Shown: positions 30,983 to 32,255 of the stretch, one piece after another
How positions within the stretch are numbered: the stretch's first letter is position 1
Layout: every line of letters begins with the position of its first letter
From: Desulfotomaculum sp.
GTDB taxonomy: Bacteria; Bacillota; Desulfotomaculia; Desulfotomaculales; Nap2-2B
Direction of reading: 5' to 3'
NCBI GenBank assembly: GCA_003513005.1
Contig: DOTD01000041.1
Coordinates: forward strand, 1-32,255
Length of the DNA stretch: 32,255 bases
Notes under the pieces: generated by a model
Told to the model about the DNA's origin: nothing
What the model saw: the letters and a program-made list of their open reading frames with translations, nothing else
The model's database searches: none
Made by a program: the position numbers and the translations under genes

Positions 30983-32255
30983 TTAGAAAAGAAGCGTTAT
31001 TTTGTAATTTACGGAGTCCCAATCTACTTTCGCGCCCAAGTTTTCTGCGACAAACCTCAGGGGAAGCATTGTTCTTCCGTTGATTATCGCTGGAGGAACA
31101 TCCGTTGTACTGTTAGAACCGTTAACACGCGTGTTATTACTGTCTATCCACATTTCTATCTTAGTGTCTCCTACCAGGATGGTTACTTTACGTTCAGATT
31201 CGTTCCATTTAATCACTCCGCCTATGGCTTCGACAATAGACCGGATTGGCAAAAGGGTCCTACCCTTTAAAATAAGGGGTACGGTTCCCCGGCCGGGGTC
31301 TATTTCTTTACTGACGTCGTTTACCGTCATGTAAGGGTTGTTGATCAGGAGAACTATCTTTGTTCCCTTTACTACGGGATTATCGGTCCCGGTCCCGGAT
31401 CCTGTTCCGCTTCCGCTTCCGGATCCTCCAGAAGAACCTCCGCTATTTGGCGTCGGTGTTGCGCACGCTTCGTTGGAAGCTTTGCCCAACGATTCGCCAC
31501 TATAAACCGGCTTCATAATATAGCAATACTTAATCCCGTTGCTGACATTGGGGTCGGCGTAGGAGGTTTCTTTTATTGCAAAGTCCGTTATCGGGGTTGA
31601 GGTTTCCCCGCCGCTGGATGTGCCCCTGAAAAGATGATAACCTATCACGCTGGTATTTGTGTCTTTATTCCAGCTCAGATAAACCTTGCCGTCACCTGGA
31701 GCTGCTTTCAGGTTTGCGTCGTCGGTTTGGGTTGTCGATTTGCCAACTACCACGTCGTTGCTGGTGGCAATCTTTGTATAGCCATCATTTACAAACATAC
31801 GGAAATTATAAGTGCCGGCTTGTGGCACATTGTAAACATTTGGCGCCTTGAAAGTAAGTGAACCGTTCTTGTTGCCTTTTAAATACTGATAACTGATATA
31901 TGATCCGTCTGCGGCGCCAACTTTGTAAATACCAATCCAATCTTTCGCGTTGCCAGGTGCTCCTGAGTATGTAACTGTTATATTTTCTCCGGAAGTATCA
32001 AGGGCTGCCGTCACGTTGCATATCTGCTTGCCAATTACCACGTCGTTGCTGGTGGCAATCTTTGTATAGCCATCACTTACAAACATACGGAAATTATAAC
32101 TGCCGGCTTGTGGCCCATTGTAAACATTTGGCGCCTTGAAAGTAAGTGAACCGTTCTTGTTGCCTTTTAAATACTGATAACTGATATATGATCCGTCTGC
32201 GGCGCCAACTTTGTAAATACCAATCCAATCTTTCGCGTTGCCAGGTGCTCCTGAG
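30983..32255 (-). CDS. Repeat-containing surface protein with copper-amine-oxidase N-like domain (partial, N-terminus off the window)
   Basis: The frame stays open from the right edge to the stop at 30983; the ATG at 32086 is internal, since upstream codons encode the same repeat. At least 423 residues are seen. In order: a partial and then a full ~96-residue beta-sandwich-like repeat (SGAPGNAKDWIGIYKVG; GTYNFRMFVNDGYTKIATSN), a fibronectin III-like domain (AAPGDGKVYLSWNKDTNTS), a Gly/Ser/Thr linker (about 23 residues), and a C-terminal copper amine oxidase N-terminal-like domain (TLLPIRSIVEAIGG; TMLPLRFVAENLGAKVDW). Such domains are common on secreted proteins of the Desulfotomaculum-Pelotomaculum group and do not imply oxidase activity. 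The signal peptide lies off the window. The role is unknown; cell-surface binding is inferred. Confidence 0.85.
   Translation of the reverse strand, partial: SGAPGNAKDWIGIYKVGAADGSYISYQYLKGNKNGSLTFKAPNVYNGPQAGSYNFRMFVSDGYTKIATSNDVVIGKQICNVTAALDTSGENITVTYSGAPGNAKDWIGIYKVGAADGSYISYQYLKGNKNGSLTFKAPNVYNVPQAGTYNFRMFVNDGYTKIATSNDVVVGKSTTQTDDANLKAAPGDGKVYLSWNKDTNTSVIGYHLFRGTSSGGETSTPITDFAIKETSYADPNVSNGIKYCYIMKPVYSGESLGKASNEACATPTPNSGGSSGGSGSGSGTGSGTGTDNPVVKGTKIVLLINNPYMTVNDVSKEIDPGRGTVPLILKGRTLLPIRSIVEAIGGVIKWNESERKVTILVGDTKIEMWIDSNNTRVNGSNSTTDVPPAIINGRTMLPLRFVAENLGAKVDWDSVNYKITLLF
31742..31967 (-). repeat. 288-bp-period tandem repeat, downstream copy
   Basis: Matches 32030-32255 at 222 of 226 bases, offset 288 bp (96 codons), in the surface-protein gene. 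It encodes the full repeat ending in the FN3-like domain junction. Confidence 0.9.
32030..32255 (-). repeat. 288-bp-period tandem repeat, upstream copy cut by the window edge
   Basis: Same unit as 31742-31967. Four substitutions separate the copies over 226 bp. More copies may follow beyond the edge. Confidence 0.9.

Noticed and set aside
31702..32086. ATG at 32086 as the start of the surface protein
   Set aside because: The same frame continues open to the window edge and encodes another copy of the repeat, so the ATG is internal.

Overview
The window looks like chromosome of a Gram-positive anaerobe of the class Clostridia. My best guess is the Peptococcaceae / Desulfotomaculum-Pelotomaculum lineage, inferred without any search. 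Supporting signs are strong AGGAGG-type ribosome sites, many TTG and GTG starts, a Bacillus-type PurF with a propeptide and Fe-S cysteines, an Amj-type lipid II flippase, a GatCAB amidotransferase, and a surface protein with a copper-amine-oxidase-like C-terminal domain. Every convincing gene lies on the minus strand, so transcription runs from high to low coordinates. The coding part is dense and ordinary; the unusual material is in the intergenic gaps and in the left 5.8 kb.

In transcription order (right to left): a repeat-bearing surface protein runs off the right edge (30983-32255). After terminator-like hairpins, a good sigma-A promoter (30652-30680) precedes hpt-guaA-purE-purB-purF-purM-purN-purH-purD, which runs directly into hisD-hisC-hisB-hisH-hisA-hisF, a DUF89 phosphatase-like gene and hisI. 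The series continues through pcrA, amj and ligA. A second promoter candidate precedes gatC-gatA-gatB. Purine genes purC, purS, purQ, purL and purK and histidine genes hisG, hisZ and hisE are not in this window, so both pathways must be completed elsewhere.

The left end (about 130-5550) is an accessory block for purine salvage/oxidation and molybdenum enzyme maturation: an adenine-deaminase-family gene, a MoeA-like molybdopterin-binding protein with a cysteine-rich tail, a three-part XdhC-family protein, and a decayed yqeC remnant. No molybdenum hydroxylase subunit is present. The block is flanked by two copies of a roughly 70-bp repeat in the same orientation.

Intergenic elements not explained by genes include that 70-bp pair; a second ~92-bp dispersed hairpin repeat whose copy at 18109-18200 supplies the C-terminal residues and stop codon of HisC; a REP-like tandem cluster at 5561-5615; and an orphan plus-strand promoter at 5647-5675 with no gene behind it. 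I found no rRNA, tRNA, CRISPR array, intact transposase or recognisable riboswitch. Start codons were revised from the longest reading frame for xdhC, ligA, pcrA, hisA, purN and purM, using ribosome sites and family N-termini.
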